Positions 1 through 9,357 of a stretch of 64,000 nucleotides of DNA are shown here, piece by piece. How positions within the stretch are numbered: position 1 is the first letter of the stretch; each line of letters starts with the position of its first letter. The notes below the pieces were generated by a model. The model did no database searches and was not told the origin of the DNA. It worked only from the letters and a program-made list of their open reading frames with translations. The stretch lies in contig LMAJ01000018.1 in NCBI GenBank assembly GCA_001507425.1, positions 39,784 through 103,783 of the forward strand. Direction: 5' to 3'. The translations under genes were made by a program, and so were the position numbers. The DNA is from Flavobacteriaceae bacterium CRH (GTDB taxonomy: Bacteria; Bacteroidota; Bacteroidia; Flavobacteriales; Flavobacteriaceae).

Positions 1-44
1 ACTTTTATGTTAAAAACTATTAACAATTGTTTTTTGATATTTAA

Positions 45-73
45 TTGTTAATTGGATAATTTGTATATTTTTG
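45..73 (+). promoter_or_regulatory. Bacteroidota-type promoter of the first gene
   Basis: TTG at 45-47 and TATTTTTG at 66-73 (TAnnTTTG consensus) are separated by 18 bp, matching the -33/-7 promoter form known from Flavobacterium. The predicted start lies about 20 nt downstream of the expected transcript start, at ATG 100. The placement also argues against starting the gene at the upstream codon at 52. Confidence 0.6.
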
Positions 74-99
74 CATTCAAACAATTAATCCAAAAACAA

Positions 100-858
100 A
101 TGAAATTTAAAGTTTTATCGCTAATGTTGTGCTTTTCAAGCTTATTGTCTTTAGCACAGGAAAAAATTAAGTATTCTAAGGAAGACGTTAAAAAAATGGA
201 AATGTATCTTTTTAATGAAGGGTTTTCAGGGCCTTCATCTAAAAAAATATCTACCGTAGTACTCAAAGATGGTGCAATACACAAAGGATATTGCAAAGAT
301 ATTGATACTAAAAAAGGCCAAATCTACGCAATATCATTAAAAGATAGTGTGACTAAAAAAGAAGAAACTTTTAAAGCAGAAGATGTTAAAGAAATGTACG
401 TTTTTCCTAGTAATTTTGAAAAAGGGATGAAAGTAAACAAGTACATGACTAATATTAGAAATATAGGTACAAAAAAACTAGATAAAAGTACAACAAACGA
501 GCACATTCACTTTGTTAATCAAACGGTTTCATTAAAAAACAAAAAAGATGATAAAGAGTTTTTGATGCAAGTTATCAATCCTGATTTTGATTCAGTTATA
601 GCTGTTTATCACGATCCAGTTGCAAAAGAAACTTCAGGATTTGGAGTAGGCGGTATGCAATTAGGAGGTGGAGTTACTAAATCTTTTTATATAAAAAAGG
701 GCGATAAAGTAATATGGCTTCATAAAGATGATTTTGAAGACAATTATGATTTTCTTTTTGGAGACAACGCAGAGTTCATGAAAAAATATCCTAAAAACTC
801 TACTGATTGGGGTTATTTAAGTTTTTTAATAAACGAATATACTCAAATGAGTAGTTAA
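100..858 (+). CDS. Secreted protein of unknown function
   Basis: The protein has 252 residues when started at ATG 100, where a clean signal peptide begins (MKFKVLSLMLCFSSLLSLAQ, cleavage after the Ala-Gln). A start at 52 would put 16 residues in front of the signal peptide and lie upstream of the promoter's -7 element. The mature part is Lys-rich and mixed alpha/beta with no motif I recognise; it has no lipobox and no membrane helix after the signal. It stands alone with its own promoter and a terminator right after the stop. It is probably periplasmic or exported. Confidence 0.75.
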   Translation: MKFKVLSLMLCFSSLLSLAQEKIKYSKEDVKKMEMYLFNEGFSGPSSKKISTVVLKDGAIHKGYCKDIDTKKGQIYAISLKDSVTKKEETFKAEDVKEMYVFPSNFEKGMKVNKYMTNIRNIGTKKLDKSTTNEHIHFVNQTVSLKNKKDDKEFLMQVINPDFDSVIAVYHDPVAKETSGFGVGGMQLGGGVTKSFYIKKGDKVIWLHKDDFEDNYDFLFGDNAEFMKKYPKNSTDWGYLSFLINEYTQMSS

Positions 859-878
859 TACTTTTTTAGTAAAATTTT

Positions 879-914
879 AAAAGAGACTGTTTATAATAAA
901 CAGTCTCTTTTTTT
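879..914. terminator. Bidirectional terminator
   Basis: Hairpin with arms AAAGAGACTGTTTAT and ATAAACAGTCTCTTT around a very short loop, flanked by A and T runs. It serves the secreted protein on the plus strand and the convergent sua5 gene. Confidence 0.8.
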
Positions 915-971
915 TATGTATGATTGGCTCAGAAAAACCAATTCGGAACCTAAAATCTATTCGATGAAAAA

Positions 972-1544
972 TTATTTTCTTATCACTTTTACCTGCGAAT
1001 CATTCGTTAATTTGATGATCGTTGAAGGTTTTCCTGCAATTTTATCCTGATTTAGTTTTACGACATAATCAACTCCTTTGATAATTTCCGGATTAATATC
1101 CTTGAAAGCGATAGGAGTGGGCTGCCCCGAAATATTTGCCGATGTAGAAACCAAAGGCTTTTTCATTCGCTCTAATAATTTAAAGCAAAAAGGCTCTTTT
1201 ACGATTCGAACCGCAAGAGAATTGTCACCGGCAATAATGTTTTTGGCAACATTTCTAGGCTCGTCCAGAATTAAAGTTGTTGGTTTTTCAGATAAATCAA
1301 GAATTTGCCACGCAACTTCAGGAATATTTTTAAATACATTATACATCATTTTTTCGCCATTCATCAAAACAATCATACTTTGTGTTTCTGCACGTTGTTT
1401 GAGTTTGTATATTTTGGCAACTGCTTCAGGATTTGTAGCGTCGCAGCCAATTCCCCAAACGGTATCAGTTGGATAAAGTATGATTCCGCCTTCTTTAATG
1501 ATTTCGTAGGCGTTATGTATTTCGGTATTGATATCCTGACTCAT
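972..1544 (-). CDS. sua5: L-threonylcarbamoyladenylate synthase (Sua5/YrdC family)
   Basis: It makes L-threonylcarbamoyl-AMP from threonine, bicarbonate and ATP, the first step of t6A37 formation in ANN-decoding tRNAs. The 190-residue protein is a stand-alone YrdC domain: the N-terminal segment GGIILYPTDTVWGIGCDA forms the nucleotide-binding site, KLKQR follows, and STSANISG is the conserved SxN signature. The length fits short TsaC-type proteins rather than the longer Sua5 with its extra C-terminal domain, so tsaC is an equally good symbol. ATG at 1544 is the only sensible start. Confidence 0.93.
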   Translation of the reverse strand: MSQDINTEIHNAYEIIKEGGIILYPTDTVWGIGCDATNPEAVAKIYKLKQRAETQSMIVLMNGEKMMYNVFKNIPEVAWQILDLSEKPTTLILDEPRNVAKNIIAGDNSLAVRIVKEPFCFKLLERMKKPLVSTSANISGQPTPIAFKDINPEIIKGVDYVVKLNQDKIAGKPSTIIKLTNDSQVKVIRK

Positions 1545-1925
1545 AAATTAAATATTGTTTTATCCGGTTTTCCGGACTATATCTTTTGTAATTAGCTCAG
1601 GAAAGTTCCTGATATGATTTGATTAAAAGGTTCTGGAGTTAAAGCAGTATCTTTTTTTCAATACAAAGATATTGCTTGTACGATGAAAATCATAATTAAT
1701 GATATCGCATTTTTTCTAATCCCATTCATAAAGCTCTAAAATATAAACTTCATGTGAGATTTTTAAAGATCTAAAATTTTGAGAATAAAAATCCTTATCA
1801 AAAAATACATACAAAGGCAATAGTAATTTTTGAAGGAAACCTGGATTTTGCTAAAATTATAAAGCGCTGTATCTGGTCTTTTTTGTTTAATGTCTAAATA
1901 AAGAAATTCATATTTATGAATTTCT
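1545..1925. other. Gene-free spacer, 381 bp
   Basis: AT-rich sequence between two minus-strand genes. Apart from the hairpin at 1893-1934 I see no RNA gene, repeat or convincing open frame. Confidence 0.5.
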
Positions 1926-1934
1926 TTATTTAGA
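1893..1934. terminator. Terminator overlapping a stop codon
   Basis: Two perfect 20-bp arms (1893-1912 and 1915-1934) are separated by two bases. The right arm covers the stop codon of the glycosyltransferase that ends at 1926, so the hairpin starts inside its coding region. Confidence 0.75.
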
Positions 1935-3962
1935 TATAATATTTAAAATTTGCTCCTTGAGTTTATCTTTAGAAAAAGGCTGTAAACTTTTATCAGAATT
2001 TTTTTGAAGTACTGTCCATAACTCTTTATCGGAATAAAGTTTTATCACGTTTAGTGCAAAATCTTCCGCTTCATCAGCGATAAGAGCATTTTCATTATGC
2101 ATTATTTTCATTCCTTCGGTTCCAACAGAAGAAGATACTAAAGGTAAATAATATTCAAAACTTTGTCCAATTTTTCCTTTTACACCAGCTCCATAACGTA
2201 AAGGCGCAATCATTAATTTATTAGATTTAAAAAAATCATCAATATCAGGAACGAATCCATGAAAAATAAAATTTGGATGATTCAGGTCATTTATAGCGGT
2301 ATTTACGTTTCCGATAATATTAACTTTTAATTCCGGCAATTCTTCCCAGATTTTAGGCATAATCTCATTGTAGAGATAATACAAAGCATCAATATTTGGT
2401 GTGTGCGTAGAACCAATAAATAAGATATCTTTTCTGTCTTCAAATGGCAGCGTATCTTCAATATTAATCTTAGGATAATGAATATTTGAAATAGTAATAA
2501 TTTTACTTTCCTTACAGATTGATTTCATATAATTTTCTTCAAAATCAGAAATCGTGATTACATGATCTGCCAATTTTGATGATCTGTATTCAAGTCTTTT
2601 GTATTTTAAATATTTTTTCCAAAATGAAATCTTCGGTTCCAGTTCTATTGCTCTTTTATACCTTAAATGATGAATGTCTACCATATCATAAATCAATTTT
2701 GCTTTTGGCAATAATCTTTTTGCAGCGCAATAATGTTTCATGAACTCTGTAGGGCCGTAAAACCATACAATAGATGAATTTAGTTTTTGATTTTTTATAT
2801 ATTTCGTATAACCGGTATATTTTTTATGTTCGTAAAATACGTTTACGCCCATTTTTTGATAAAAAGAAATATACGGATTAATCATGTAAACATGTTGACA
2901 TATTATAGTCACATGATAATCCATTTCTAAAAAAGCCGTTATTATTTCCTTTAATCTATTAGAACCGGAGTCTCTGTCATGTTCCGGAATTATTTCAGTA
3001 AAAAACACAATCGATTTATGATCATATTTTTCCTGAATCCGGTCTTCAATAGTTGTTGCTTTTATTTGCTGAAGTTCTTTACTCCATTTAAGTTTAAATT
3101 TATTTTCGTTGGTTTTAAAAAGTGCCGCTTTTTTATTCTGAGATTCTTCATTGTTATTGGCATTATAACTCACACCATTATAATGTAAGACTTCAGAGAA
3201 AGGAGTATAGTATACTTCCTTATTCTGAATATGTTTTAGACTAAAGCAAAAGTCAGTTTCTTCAAAATAGGCAGGCGCAAATTGCTCGTCAAATAAGTTA
3301 ATAGTACCATTGTCGTCTAATTTTTTAAATAATAGACTGCATCCTGAGCAATAATCAACTTTTGCAATGTAATTTATCTCAGGGTAAAAAACTTTTTTAC
3401 GTTTTGCGATTTGTCTAATTTTTAAGTCTTTCATTATAACAGAACCTGCTTCCTGAATACTTTTATCGGCATTGATTAATTTAGAACCAACAGCGCCAAC
3501 ATTTTTAAAATTATCGAATACATAAAATAATTCTGTTAGAAAATTTTCCTGAACTTCGGTATCGTTGTTTAAGATATAAATATATTCACCTTTGGCTAAT
3601 TGAATACCTTTATTAATGTTTTTTAAAAATCCCAGATTTTCTGTGTTTCTATGCACATTAATTCCTTCAATTTGAGCGAGATCATTTTCTTCAGTACTGT
3701 TATCGTCAATCAGTAAAATTTCAAAAGAAATTTCATCGGTAAGATTTTTATTTAAAAATGAAAGACAATTCCAGGTATAATTTTCTTCATTATAAAATGG
3801 TATTATTATAGAAACCTTCGGTGTTGCTGATGGTTTAAATAATAAAGGTGTTCTGTTTTGTTTTTCTAAAGGTATAACGTCTATTTTAGAATTCTCTTTT
3901 ATAAGTTTCCTTATCTTTCTGATTCTTCTAAAATAATATTTTATTCTTTTCGTTATTTTCAT
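1926..3962 (-). CDS. Bifunctional glycosyltransferase, GT2-GT4 fusion
   Basis: A 678-residue cytoplasmic enzyme predicted to add two sugars to a surface glycan. Residues about 45-250 are a GT-A fold GT2 domain: KVSIIIPFYNEE, DDNS at 86-89 and NND at 132-134 (the DxD-like metal site), then FEETDFCFS. From about residue 315 a GT-B fold GT4 domain follows: DSGSNRLKEI, a KLIYDMVDIHH segment, ILFIGSTHTPN, and the donor-site stretch GAGVKGKIGQSFEYYLP with GTEGM. There is no signal peptide; the N-terminus is very basic, suggesting peripheral membrane binding. It is divergent from the glycan genes that start at 4794. Acceptor and donor sugars cannot be read from the sequence. Confidence 0.88.
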   Translation of the reverse strand: MKITKRIKYYFRRIRKIRKLIKENSKIDVIPLEKQNRTPLLFKPSATPKVSIIIPFYNEENYTWNCLSFLNKNLTDEISFEILLIDDNSTEENDLAQIEGINVHRNTENLGFLKNINKGIQLAKGEYIYILNNDTEVQENFLTELFYVFDNFKNVGAVGSKLINADKSIQEAGSVIMKDLKIRQIAKRKKVFYPEINYIAKVDYCSGCSLLFKKLDDNGTINLFDEQFAPAYFEETDFCFSLKHIQNKEVYYTPFSEVLHYNGVSYNANNNEESQNKKAALFKTNENKFKLKWSKELQQIKATTIEDRIQEKYDHKSIVFFTEIIPEHDRDSGSNRLKEIITAFLEMDYHVTIICQHVYMINPYISFYQKMGVNVFYEHKKYTGYTKYIKNQKLNSSIVWFYGPTEFMKHYCAAKRLLPKAKLIYDMVDIHHLRYKRAIELEPKISFWKKYLKYKRLEYRSSKLADHVITISDFEENYMKSICKESKIITISNIHYPKINIEDTLPFEDRKDILFIGSTHTPNIDALYYLYNEIMPKIWEELPELKVNIIGNVNTAINDLNHPNFIFHGFVPDIDDFFKSNKLMIAPLRYGAGVKGKIGQSFEYYLPLVSSSVGTEGMKIMHNENALIADEAEDFALNVIKLYSDKELWTVLQKNSDKSLQPFSKDKLKEQILNIISK

Positions 3963-4793
3963 TGTATGCTTTAATTATTTTGTTTCCACCAGCTTAATTC
4001 CGTTTTATAAAAGAAGCCTTGTTTGCCAATGGATAGGCCCTTTTTAATATGCTTTTATAAAAATGCTATTATAATACGGAGAATGGTGAAGTGTTTTTTA
4101 TCCAATTTTCTTTCCTGGTTTCATTAATAGTATTATTGTTCATAAATCTAGGGCAAAAGAAAAATTGCATAAAAAGTAATTTTTTATGGTAAGTGTTTTT
4201 ATACTAGATTCCATTATATGTAAATAGTTGCTTTAAATAGAAAAAAATATTTAAGGAAATGTATTTCTGCGGTATATTGCTCATAATTACCTTGCTATTT
4301 TTCTTACTGTCTTAAAAAATGAAATATTTAATTTTCCTGCCCATTATTTTAGATATTATTGTATTGATAACTTAATAATGATGACTTTAGTGTTTTGTTA
4401 ATTAAATAAAGTTTTTATAGTAATAAAATACTACTAAAAACCTGTAATGAAATAAAATTTGAGCAAAAATACACTAATTTTTTTAAGTCTTAGGTGCTCT
4501 CAGGACATTTGCATAATTATAAAGAATAAATTGTTAATTTGAATTTTATTAAATATTATATATGAGTATTTAACAAATAAAAACAAGAATATTATGCTTT
4601 TCAATTCAAAAATAGAGCAATTAAAATTAAATAAAAGATAAATTCTAAAAAGTCATAATTTTTACATTTATTGCCATTATCTAAATTTGTATAGTCATTC
4701 TCTTCTTTTTTTGCCTTAGTTTTGCAGTTGATCATAAAAAGGTAACAGGTCATTTATGGTAAAAGGAAATAAATTGAAAAAAAGCACTAAGCA
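3963..4793. other. Long AT-rich divergent intergenic region, 831 bp
   Basis: It lies between the divergent GT2-GT4 fusion and the DUF5672 gene. It must hold both promoters, but I see no ORF with coding character, no long inverted repeat and no RNA gene. It may be the site of a past gene loss or hold an unrecognised leader. Confidence 0.4.
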
Positions 4794-5576
4794 ATGAAAA
4801 GTCTTGTAAAAATTGTTATTCCGGTATATAAAGAATATTTTGGAGAATTAGAAGAAAAATCATTTCTGCAATGCCTTAAGGTATTAAAAGATTATGAAAT
4901 TGTGATCGTTCATCCGGAAGGCCTGGACCATAGTTATCTTTCTAAAATGGATAACAGAATAACGGCTCACAGTTTTTCTAAACGTTATTTTGCAAGTATT
5001 GACGGTTATAATGAGTTACTGTTAAGTTCTGAATTTTATGAAACTTTTCTGAACTCTGAATATATTTTAATTTACCAGCTTGATGCTTTTGTTTTTAAAG
5101 ATGAGTTATTAAAATGGTGTAATAAAGGATACGATTATATTGGAGCACCATGGATCGCTACCACGCATAAATCTTTTGGAATGAATTTTTTTAATAAAGT
5201 AGTTAGAAAATTCAGGTCGAAAAAGAAAAACGATCGCGAACAAATATTCTTTAAAGCCGGAAACGGTGGTTTTTCATTGCGTAAAACTGCACCTCATTTT
5301 GCAATAGCAAAAAAATACCAGCAGTTTATTTTTGATTTTTTAAATGAAAAGGAAAAGAAAATTTATGCAATCGAAGATGTTTTCTGGTCGATAAAAGCAC
5401 CTGAATTTGATGTGAATTTTAGAATTCCGGATTATAAAGAAGCCGTATTTTTTGCTATTGACAGAAAACCCGATCTGGCACTAAAATTGACAAATAATGA
5501 ATTGCCGTTTGGTTGTCACGGAATAAATAAACCAAAAGTAATTGGGTTTTGGAGTACAATATTAGATAAGTACTAA
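4794..5576 (+). CDS. DUF5672 family protein, probable glycan biosynthesis enzyme
   Basis: The 260-residue protein begins KIVIPVYKEYFGELEE, contains YILIYQLDAFVF (an acidic centre like the DxD of GT-A enzymes), DYIGAPWI, GNGGFSLRK and EDVFWS. I recognise this order as DUF5672, a family found beside glycosyltransferases and related to GT-A folds. GNGGFSLR and EDVFWS are the parts expected to contact the donor and catalytic base. It has no signal peptide or membrane helix. It lies 27 bp before the WaaP-like kinase and is likely co-transcribed with it. The exact reaction is unknown. Confidence 0.8.
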   Translation: MKSLVKIVIPVYKEYFGELEEKSFLQCLKVLKDYEIVIVHPEGLDHSYLSKMDNRITAHSFSKRYFASIDGYNELLLSSEFYETFLNSEYILIYQLDAFVFKDELLKWCNKGYDYIGAPWIATTHKSFGMNFFNKVVRKFRSKKKNDREQIFFKAGNGGFSLRKTAPHFAIAKKYQQFIFDFLNEKEKKIYAIEDVFWSIKAPEFDVNFRIPDYKEAVFFAIDRKPDLALKLTNNELPFGCHGINKPKVIGFWSTILDKY

Positions 5577-5603
5577 AAAGTCGATTTTATAAATTGAATA
5601 CAA

Positions 5604-6371
5604 ATGATTATAAGACTTAAGTTTTTTAAAACAATAAAGAATACAGGTGAAATTCTTAATGTGATCCAAAATTTTGATGTTTCCGGGGAGCTTTTCGGTA
5701 ACGGTGATCGCAATAAAATAAAACTCTTTGATGTAGAGGGTAAAAAAATCAACATTAAATCATTCAAAATACCGCATTTAATCAATAAGGTTGTTTATAA
5801 ATATTTTAGAAAATCTAAGGCAAAACGTTCTTTTGAATACGCAACAATTTTATTAGAAAAAGGTATTGGTACACCACAGCCGATAGCTTTTCTTGAGAAA
5901 TTTAGTTGGTTAGGTTTACTAAACAGCTATTATGTAAGCGAACATTTAGTTACCGATTTGACTTATAGAGAACTGGTAGAGATTCCGGATTATCCTGATG
6001 GCGAAAATATATTAAGACAATTTACCAGATTTAGTTTTGGGCTTCATGAACAGGGAATCGAATTTTTAGATCATTCTCCCGGAAATACTTTGATTAAAAA
6101 AAATCAGGAAGGAAATTATGATTTTTTTCTGGTTGATTTGAACCGAATGGAATTTCATGAATCGATGACTTTTGAAATGCGAATGAAAAATTTGTGTCGT
6201 CTTACGCCACTCAAAGAAATGGTTGCAGTAATGAGTAACGAATATGCCAAATTATACGTAGAACCGGAGCAAAAAATATTTGATACTTTATGGAAATATA
6301 CAGCTGATTTTCAGGAACAATTTCATAGAAAAAAACGTTTAAAAAAGAAACTTAAATTCTGGAAGAAGTAA
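5604..6371 (+). CDS. WaaP/Kdo-kinase-like protein kinase-fold protein
   Basis: The 255-residue protein has a kinase fold of the lipopolysaccharide kinase group (WaaP, KdkA, RIO-like): an N-lobe with IPHLINKVVYKYFRKSKAKRS, then LHEQGIEFLDHSPGN (the catalytic loop, Asp-His replacing the HxD form, with Asn for metal) and FFLVDLNRMEF (DLN in place of DFG). Members phosphorylate Kdo or heptose of LPS. The C-terminus is very basic, as expected for a membrane-surface enzyme. Its last 20 bp overlap the convergent GT2 gene. LPS core phosphorylation is inferred from family and location. Confidence 0.82.
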   Translation: MIIRLKFFKTIKNTGEILNVIQNFDVSGELFGNGDRNKIKLFDVEGKKINIKSFKIPHLINKVVYKYFRKSKAKRSFEYATILLEKGIGTPQPIAFLEKFSWLGLLNSYYVSEHLVTDLTYRELVEIPDYPDGENILRQFTRFSFGLHEQGIEFLDHSPGNTLIKKNQEGNYDFFLVDLNRMEFHESMTFEMRMKNLCRLTPLKEMVAVMSNEYAKLYVEPEQKIFDTLWKYTADFQEQFHRKKRLKKKLKFWKK

Positions 6372-7125
6372 GTTTGAACAATTCTTTATATCGAATAAAA
6401 ATGCTATAAGCATTTAAATAACATATTGTAATTCCTTTTATACCATCCAAAAAGCCCATCCTAATTAGATATTGGTATAAAAAAGTATAAACAGGATGGA
6501 AAACAAGCTTTAAATAGTTTGGTTTCTGTCCTTTTTTTTGTTTTTCGTGCGCTTTTAAAACACCATAATTATACATTTTAGCTTTATAATCCTGATATGA
6601 AGTATATGAATAATGGATGATTTTGTTTTTTAAAGTAGCAATTTTTCCATTTACAATTAGTTTCTCATGCACCATTCTGTCTTCGGTATATCTGCAGTCT
6701 GATTTTTTAAAAAGCCTGAAAATTTTATCAGTTTGCCATCCGCTAAAACGTAATTTTGTGTTTTTGAACATAAAAGTTCGGTATATCAAATAAGCGTTTG
6801 CAGCATTATTATCATTTATTGTTGCGAGGATTTCTGATTTCAAATTAGACGTTAATTTCTCATCAGCATCAATAAATAATATCCAGGGATTTTTTGCCTG
6901 ATCGAGTCCGAAATTGCGTTGTAAGGTATAATTAATAAATTTGTTTTGTATTAATTTCACGTTTGCAAATGAGTTGACAATATCTGCCGTTTGATCTGTA
7001 CTGTAAGAATCTATTACAATTATTTCATCGGCAAAATCAATATCTTCAAGCAATGATTTTATGTAGCGTTCTTCGTTAAGCGTGATGATTAAAACGGATA
7101 ACTTTTGCTTTTCATTAGCACTCAT
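6352..7125 (-). CDS. Glycosyltransferase family 2, WaaE/KdtX-like
   Basis: The 257-residue GT2 enzyme starts KLSVLIITLNEERYI, has DEIIVIDSYSTDQT, then WILFIDADEKL (DxD), followed by FSGWQTDKIFRLFKK and MVHEKL. This is the layout of WaaE-like enzymes that add a sugar to LPS inner core heptose. It lies 16 bp downstream of the GT9 gene on the same strand, so the two form an operon. It is a more distant relative of the two plus-strand GT2 genes at 8334 and 10079. Confidence 0.87.
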   Translation of the reverse strand: MSANEKQKLSVLIITLNEERYIKSLLEDIDFADEIIVIDSYSTDQTADIVNSFANVKLIQNKFINYTLQRNFGLDQAKNPWILFIDADEKLTSNLKSEILATINDNNAANAYLIYRTFMFKNTKLRFSGWQTDKIFRLFKKSDCRYTEDRMVHEKLIVNGKIATLKNKIIHYSYTSYQDYKAKMYNYGVLKAHEKQKKGQKPNYLKLVFHPVYTFLYQYLIRMGFLDGIKGITICYLNAYSIFIRYKELFKLTSSRI

Positions 7126-7141
7126 CTGATGTTTTTACTTT

Positions 7142-8206
7142 TCAATTTTTATATTCTTGAAAATAAGTCTCTAATTTTTCAAGCATTAGAGGCAAAGGAT
7201 ATTCAGCATAATATTCAAAAGTATGTTCCTTTATATATTTTTCCGGATGTTGCTGGTATATTTCAGGTTTTAAGTCTTTTAGGTGAATAGAAACATTTTT
7301 AGCTTCATTTTCAAATATTTGCCATGTCTCTTTTCTAACAGAAGGCGTAAATATTGAGAAGGTCGGAATTTCAAGTGCTTTGGCCATATTTACTGCTCCG
7401 CCTTCATTTCCAATCAGCATTTCACATTGCGATAATAACGCTAAAAACGGTCGTAATTCTGTACAATACAAATCAAAAACAATGTGTTTTTTTGTTTCTT
7501 CGGTACAATAATTATATACTTCTAATGCAAGATCTTTTTGATATGGAACATAATTGAAAATAATAGTAGCGTTGGTTCTGGCAACTGTAAAATCTATAAT
7601 TTTCGCCATTCCTTCTAAAGGATATGTTTTATAAACTTCGCTTCCTAAAATTCCAAACATAATCAAAGGTTTGCTGCTATCTACATTATAACTTTTTAAA
7701 AGATTTTTAGCATTCTCAATTTCAGAATCTTTTAAAAATATCTTTGGTTTTACATCTGTGATTTTTTCAGAAATAAAGGGTTTAAGAAGTAATAATCGAT
7801 TTTCAATAGCCAGGCCGTGTTCTGATTCTACAGCATCAAAACGTTCGTAAGTATAATTGTAAAATATTTTAGTATACCATTTATGATAGGAAACCTTATA
7901 TTTTGCTCCGGAAAACATAGTAATCAAATTAGTCTCTAATTTTGAGTATACGTCAATTACCGCGTCATATTTTCTTTTTCGAATCTGGAAAATAAATTTA
8001 AACAATGAAGGAATTGATTTTCTAACCTTGTTTGATAAAGTAATAACGGTATCAATATTTGGGTTTTCTTCTAGTACATCGACAGAATTCGGATAGCACA
8101 TATAGTCTATCACAGCGTCAGGAAATTTAGTTTTTAAGTTGTTGCAAATTATGGTACTTGTTAATACATCTCCAATTCTTTTTTGCTGAATGACTAATAT
8201 TCTCAT
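7142..8206 (-). CDS. Glycosyltransferase family 9 (ADP-heptose:LPS heptosyltransferase-like)
   Basis: A GT-B fold enzyme of 354 residues. Starting at ATG 8206 gives the family's typical N-terminus MRILVIQQKRIGDVLTST; the longer frame would need a TTG. The C-terminal half has IMFGILGSEVYKTYPLEGM and the donor-binding stretch MLIGNEGGAVNMAKALEIPTFSIF, the GT9 signature. Members transfer heptose to Kdo or other sugars in the LPS core. It is the first gene of a two-gene operon with the WaaE-like GT2. Confidence 0.88.
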   Translation of the reverse strand: MRILVIQQKRIGDVLTSTIICNNLKTKFPDAVIDYMCYPNSVDVLEENPNIDTVITLSNKVRKSIPSLFKFIFQIRKRKYDAVIDVYSKLETNLITMFSGAKYKVSYHKWYTKIFYNYTYERFDAVESEHGLAIENRLLLLKPFISEKITDVKPKIFLKDSEIENAKNLLKSYNVDSSKPLIMFGILGSEVYKTYPLEGMAKIIDFTVARTNATIIFNYVPYQKDLALEVYNYCTEETKKHIVFDLYCTELRPFLALLSQCEMLIGNEGGAVNMAKALEIPTFSIFTPSVRKETWQIFENEAKNVSIHLKDLKPEIYQQHPEKYIKEHTFEYYAEYPLPLMLEKLETYFQEYKN

Positions 8207-8302
8207 TTTTTCGGATTCAATTTTCAAGGCTAAATTACAAACTATTTTATAAAGTGTGCAACCGTTAGATCACAATAAGATTAAACTAATGTAAAAAAGT
8301 CA

Positions 8303-8310
8303 TATTTTTG
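8303..8310 (+). promoter_or_regulatory. -7 element
   Basis: TATTTTTG matches TAnnTTTG and sits 23 bp before the GT2 start at 8334. No clear TTG is seen at the -33 position. Confidence 0.4.
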
Positions 8311-8333
8311 TAGCAAACAAATTTAATATTAGA

Positions 8334-9083
8334 ATGGAAATAAGTGGTCTGGTCATTACTTTCAATGAAGAAAAGAACATAGGAAAATGTATCGATGCTT
8401 TATTTAAAGTTTGTGATGAAGTAATAATAGTAGACTCTTTTAGCAAAGACCGAACCGTTGAAATTGCCAAAGAAAAAGGTGCTAAAGTTGTACAGCAGGC
8501 TTTTTTAGGAGACGGACCACAACGTACACATGGTTTACCATATTGTAAAAATGACTGGATCCTAAATCTTGATGCAGATGAGTTTCTGGATAAAGATGCA
8601 GAACAATTTATACTAAATAAAAAATACCTTGAAGGAAATTACGACGCTTTTAGTTTTAGAGTAAAAAATTTTTTAGCCGATAAACTTATTGACTTTTCAG
8701 GATGGTATCCGGATCATAAGGTTCGTTTTTTTAATAAACAAACCGCACATCCTTCAGGTTCTATAGTACATCAGAAAATAATAACTCAGAATCAGAAAAA
8801 AGTAGCCGTTCATATTTTGCATTACGGCTGGGATTCTTTAGATCAGATTATTGCAAAAAAAAATCAATATTCTGGATGGCATGCACAACAATTATTTGAT
8901 CAGGGAGTAAGAGTTAGCGCTTTTAAACCAATTCTTAATGGAACTGTTTCCTTTATTAGATGCTATTTTTTTAAGAGCGGTTTTTTAAATGGTCTCGACG
9001 GATTATCAATAGCAATGATTCAGAGTTTCTTTTCTTATATGAAATATGCCAAGCTTTTAAAACTTCAAAAAAAGCTAAAATAA
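8334..9083 (+). CDS. Glycosyltransferase family 2, WaaE/KdtX-like (copy A)
   Basis: The 249-residue GT2 enzyme has SGLVITFNEEKNIGKCID, DEVIIVDSFSKDRT, WILNLDADEFLDKDA (DxD) and FSGWYPDHKVRFF. It is a close paralogue of the gene at 10079: GDGPQR, HGLPYCKNDWILNLDADE and FKPILNGT are shared almost unchanged. A deacetylase gene lies between the two copies. It probably acts on an inner-core or lipid-linked acceptor; the different middle region (residues about 95-150) could set a different acceptor. Confidence 0.87.
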   Translation: MEISGLVITFNEEKNIGKCIDALFKVCDEVIIVDSFSKDRTVEIAKEKGAKVVQQAFLGDGPQRTHGLPYCKNDWILNLDADEFLDKDAEQFILNKKYLEGNYDAFSFRVKNFLADKLIDFSGWYPDHKVRFFNKQTAHPSGSIVHQKIITQNQKKVAVHILHYGWDSLDQIIAKKNQYSGWHAQQLFDQGVRVSAFKPILNGTVSFIRCYFFKSGFLNGLDGLSIAMIQSFFSYMKYAKLLKLQKKLK

Positions 9084-9335
9084 AACTTTAAACAGAGAAT
9101 ATCCTATTTTTTGTGTCATCAAAATTAGAGATGCTGATGCAATGGTTTTGCTTTGTAATTAATTCTTCGTCATTATTTTAGAATCATATTCGTCGATAGA
9201 TAATTCTGTTTCGTCGATTGTAAATGCCGGTATATAGAATTGAGATAAATTCCCATCGATTATAATACATTTTATTCTTTGATGCTATTTTTTTAAAAGA
9301 AGTTTTTATTTGTTAAAAATATCACAATAAATCAA

Positions 9336-9343
9336 TAGCTTTG
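9336..9343 (+). promoter_or_regulatory. -7 element
   Basis: TAGCTTTG (TAnnTTTG) lies 14 bp before the deacetylase start at 9358; a short leader like this is common in this group. Confidence 0.45.
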
Positions 9344-9357
9344 CAAAAAAATAATAA

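Noticed and set aside
8207..8227. TTG start of the GT9 gene
   Set aside because: The family starts with MRILVIQ-type sequence at ATG 8206.
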